64,000 nt of DNA, from the NCBI RefSeq assembly GCF_000004075.3, contig NC_026658.2, positions 4,278,001-4,342,000 of the forward strand. The letters are read 5' to 3'. The stretch is from Cucumis sativus (taxonomy: Eukaryota; Streptophyta; Magnoliopsida; Cucurbitales; Cucurbitaceae). The position numbers and the translations under genes are program-made. Positions 60,490-64,000 of the stretch are shown piece after piece. Below the pieces are notes generated by a model, which saw only the letters and a program-made list of their open reading frames with translations, was not told where the DNA came from and ran no database searches. Numbering within the stretch: the first letter of the stretch is position 1; each line of letters begins with the position of its first letter.

Positions 60490-63400
60490 TGTAGTCTTCT
60501 TCTTAGGGAAAATATTGAACTCTCTTTAATAATGCATAAACTACACACACACGCACGCATATATATATATGATGGAAGTATAATTTAATTAGGGTCGGTT
60601 AGATATATTTGTTTAAAAATATAAAGTTCAATTTTGGTTACTGAAGAGAAGGGCGTCGAGTTCCCAAAACATTTAAATGACTAAAATAACGTCTTTTTTG
60701 TTAGAAAATAAAAGTCAAAATTTTGTTTAGGGTTTCTAATTATCATCTTCTGGGGTTTCGTGTGTTCATGAACTTGAAATCTCTTTTAAGTTAAGAGCTA
60801 ATAGAAAATTCATTGGAAAATATTAGTTATGTTCATGTTTTAATTTTAATTTGAAGGGTCAAACATAATTAACCATTGATTAATTAAAGTGGAATAAAAA
60901 ACTCCACATTTTCAAAGATATATATGGAATATTTGGAACTCTACGTTAATTATTTGTTATACTACCCTATGAGTATATATTAATTTTTATTTATCTTATC
61001 TGCTGTTTAACAATGTTTGCAATAGTTTGGAAAACAAAACGATGTAGATATTAAAATTTTGTTTGTTTTCTATAATTTGATTAAAAACCTAAATGGTATC
61101 TTAATTAGAAAGATGAAGACCATGATTAAGAAAGAAAGGAAAAATAAATACAATTTTCAAATATCAAACGACGGAAAACACCATTATTAAGTTTGACATT
61201 TGTGTTTTCTAATAGAATCAAATTTTGTATTTTACATGAATTGTGTAGGATAATTATTCTATGATGCTTACCTGAAAAAGCATAAAAGTAATTATTATTA
61301 TGGACTTTTTTTCAAAAATAGAAAAATTTACAAACTATTTATTTCTAGTAAATAAATAAATAAAAATTTTGTTACACTTAATTTTTTATAAAAATATAAA
61401 TATTTTATCAATTTTTATGTTATTGAAATATTTTTTAAAATAGTAAAATAAATTAAAATATTTATATAGTATAATTTTGAATTACATCTCTAATAAATGT
61501 TGTATGAGTAATAAATATTTTGTAAAATCTAAAATTTTTAAAACTTCTCTATTTTTTCTATTATTTAACGTGAAGATGATGAAATTTAACTTTTCTCCTT
61601 TTTAAGTTATTTATTTCACAATACGTGGAAAGGAAAAATGTGCAAAGTGGGCCATTAAAATACTAGAATTATAAGGAAGGATAATGTTTTCATGAAATCA
61701 AATTAGTTGGTTATAATAAATAACAAAAAAAGAGTTATTTTTAAAAATTAGAAGAAAATGGACAAAACCAACAAAATTATTACAATTAATTTTTTATTAT
61801 AAAGTGTTAATATTTTATCAAATATAAAAAAACATAAAAATATTCAAAATCCCTATTTTGTTTACAAAATTTTTAATTATATAATTGGGACCAAACATTC
61901 ATAATATAAATTGAAATATTTACACTCCCAAATCTCCAAGTAGTGATGATACTTTGGTTAATAATATTATATATATTTGAAGCAATAATTTGGGAGAATG
62001 TTGTAAAAGATATTAATATATTGTTTATTTTTTAAATTAAGAAAATGATGGGAAAAAATTTCAAAAGAGAAAAGAAAAGAAAAATATAAAGGGATGTATG
62101 TCAGAGCAGAAAGGAAGGGACGAACATGTGTCAATGTGGTAGTGGTGATCCCATTAGAAGCATCCACGTGTGAAGAGGAGAGGGGAGAAAGGCGAGGGGC
62201 CCTGGTAATAAACATGGGCCTAACCACTCAGAATCTCTGACCAACACGAGAATCGAATGTTTTTCCTTTTGACTACTTTTTTCCCTTAATTTTCCTACTA
62301 ACCCACAACTTATATCCCTCTCCTCTTCCCCTCCCCTATACTTTTTCATCTTCATCTTCATTTCTATATTTCTTCGTTTTTATTTTTCATTTCATTTTCC
62401 TCAACCCTTCTTTTCTTTCTCTACCAAATTTTCATCTCTATTTACTTAACTAAACTAGTATTGGATTAACATTTTGTGTTCTCCCCAAGCCTTTGAGTCA
62501 AATAGGAGCGCGTAATTGGTTACGTACGTACGTCCACTTAATTGGTCCTCCATCTCATCCTTCTAACCAAGCCATTTCAAGCTACTCATTTAAAACACAT
62601 ATACATACTAGATGGCTATTACGATGAAAAACATAAGTTGCATGTGTATATGAACAACATTTTCATTTTCACGTTTCAACTGAAAATACATCCATTTTCG
62701 AAATAAGAGAGTGTGGATAAGAGTGAATAGTTTTTTGAGAAAAGGGTTTTATAATGGGAAGGAGGTTCTGGTGGGGAGGGCAGAGGAGAGTCAGAAATGG
62801 GTTGATGTGAATATTATTGGTGGTCCTAATATCAAAAACAGATATATATTACTGCAAGAGAAACACACCTGAATAAGGTGAAACTATTTTGATAGATATA
62901 TATAATTGGTTCAGTCAACAATGCTGAGTTTCTCAGAATACACAGCCTCCCTCTGCTTCCTTATCTGTACCATATTTCATGTTCAAATTAACTTAATTTA
63001 AATGTTAGTTCAATTTTATATATGTGATACCTTTTGTGAATATATTATATCTATATCTATCACTTTCATATCTACTTTAATGTTTACAGTATGTTATGTT
63101 TTTTTACGAAAATATTTCTTTTTCTTTTGTTTCTATTCTTAATTTATTTAAATATTTTAACTGGTTGAAAGATTATGAGATATTCAATTCTTTTCGTACT
63201 CTAGAAAATTTTGCTGTTTCTCTCGATTTTGTTCTTGATTACAACATGTGGGTGTCACTATTTATATATGGCTTTTAGTCCGATTGGAGATATAGTACTT
63301 TTCGTGAAAATATTGGTGCATCTAAAAGGTTGATCTTGATCTATAACTTGATCTTGTTATGCTAGTTGGTGAGTTCTTGATGTTTTTATTATATGTGTTG

Positions 63401-64000
63401 CGTGCAGAGTTGGATACGAGGTTATTGACTGAATAGTGAGCAAAAGTGAGAAGATCATAAGTGTTAGAGGAGCCTATCAAAAAGAGTAAATTCAGAAGTG
63501 TCACACTCTCAAGGGAGAGCCTCTAAATTGTGATTCGAAATTGATTCACAAAGCAATCAATTCAAGCAGAAATTCTTTAGTAAACTTGGATTTGTTTAGT
63601 AGAAGTTTGTTAAATATGTTGAGAATACTCATTCTAACAAGAACATTGCACTTATGAATCATTTTGAATTTCAATATATGATATTTTCAGTCGAGTTAAA
63701 AACTTTTATAATGTAGGAGCAATTGCGTCAAATTGGGTTAATTGGTGTTAATATTCTCTTTTTCTAGCGTTGTTACTCTAACTTTGATGTGATATCGATT
63801 CTCTATATTGACTTTATGTTTGTTTTTCATAGTGATACATTTTTTTTCATCAAATAATGAATAATAAATTTTAATACTTTTTTTTCTATTATTTATTTTT
63901 CATATGAAACTTTTATTTTCTTGTTAGACAACAAAATTTCATTTCATTTCCTTTCTAAAAAGAGTATAAACAAAAACTAACGAAAAGAAAATTTAACCCT
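60490..64000. other. AT-rich region with a possible distal promoter
   Basis: No complete gene. A CACGTG G-box/ABRE-like motif is at 62165-62170, followed by a pyrimidine-rich stretch (62270-62430) that looks like a plant leader, but no coding exon follows on the plus strand. The stretch 63400-63800 is less AT-rich and non-coding, perhaps an old retroelement fragment. One possible terminal exon is listed separately. Confidence 0.5.
62911..62964 (-). CDS. Possible terminal exon of a minus-strand gene
   Basis: After an acceptor GGTACAG/ATAAGG, 17 codons read IRKQREAVYSEKLSIVD and a stop follows. The residue mix and the splice border look coding, but no upstream partner exon was found to the right within the window, so the gene would have a long intron or lie outside. 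Not assigned to a family. Confidence 0.25.
   Translation of the reverse strand: MRKQREAVYSEKLSIVD

Noticed and set aside
62131-62361. 76-aa minus-strand open frame over the G-box region
   Set aside because: It is the complement of a pyrimidine-rich leader-like stretch plus promoter motifs; no homology recognised.
63380-63800. LTR retroelement
   Set aside because: The stretch is less AT-rich and reminiscent of retroelement LTR text, but I found no paired LTR, primer-binding site, polypurine tract or coding remnant in the window.

Overview
The window is nuclear DNA of a eudicot plant: AT-rich intergenic DNA, intron-split genes with GT..AG borders, long pyrimidine-rich leaders, and plant-only families (group III WRKY, COP1-interactive protein 1, EDR4-type zinc-ribbon protein, 3xHMG-box protein, GABA-type amino-acid transporter). 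The style of the small repeats suggests a cucurbit, probably Cucumis, but that is an inference from memory. No organellar, bacterial or viral block is seen. Gene models below were assembled by eye from open frames plus splice borders. Every multi-exon model keeps frame across all its junctions; none has transcript support here.

Layout. 1-1.7 kb: a minus-strand coiled-coil gene whose 3' end reaches the left edge. 1.7-7 kb: AT-rich intergenic DNA with small repeats. 7-21.8 kb: two same-strand paralogues with a NAB domain and coiled coils. The first is a short CIP1-like gene (599 aa) and the second is CIP1 itself (1456 aa), with a two-intron leader, tandem uORFs, five 112-residue repeats and a stop codon that may be split by an intron. 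22.7-27.3 kb: EDR4/DUF3133-like zinc-ribbon protein (904 aa). 28.2-30.8 kb: 3xHMG-box chromatin protein (500 aa) with mitosis-type promoter motifs. 33.6-39.7 kb: GABA transporter 1-like amino-acid permease (454 aa). 42.0-42.6 kb: single-exon plant protein of unknown function (173 aa). 44.7-49.0 kb: nucleoporin SEH1 (326 aa, 8 exons). 51.8-53.9 kb, minus strand: group III WRKY factor (355 aa). 54-59.6 kb: mostly non-coding, with a MITE-like element, a degenerate short-period repeat, an apparent promoter with no gene, and a small ORF behind a TATA box. 59.7-60.5 kb, minus strand: a three-exon gene for a stand-alone subtilase propeptide (I9) domain of 115 aa, with exons too short to show as long ORFs. 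60.5-64 kb: AT-rich, with one possible terminal exon of a minus-strand gene lying further right.

The genes do not form a pathway; this is an ordinary mixed plant neighbourhood. Two local themes stand out. One is the concentration of long coiled-coil genes in the first 21 kb, including a tandem pair that differs by gain or loss of the central repeat block. The other is the presence of defence-type genes (EDR4-like, WRKY) with W-boxes upstream. No wholly new multi-gene system was found. The best leads are the exact 16-heptad repeat of CIP1 and its split stop codon, the stand-alone propeptide gene, and the small-ORF/hairpin locus near 58.3 kb.
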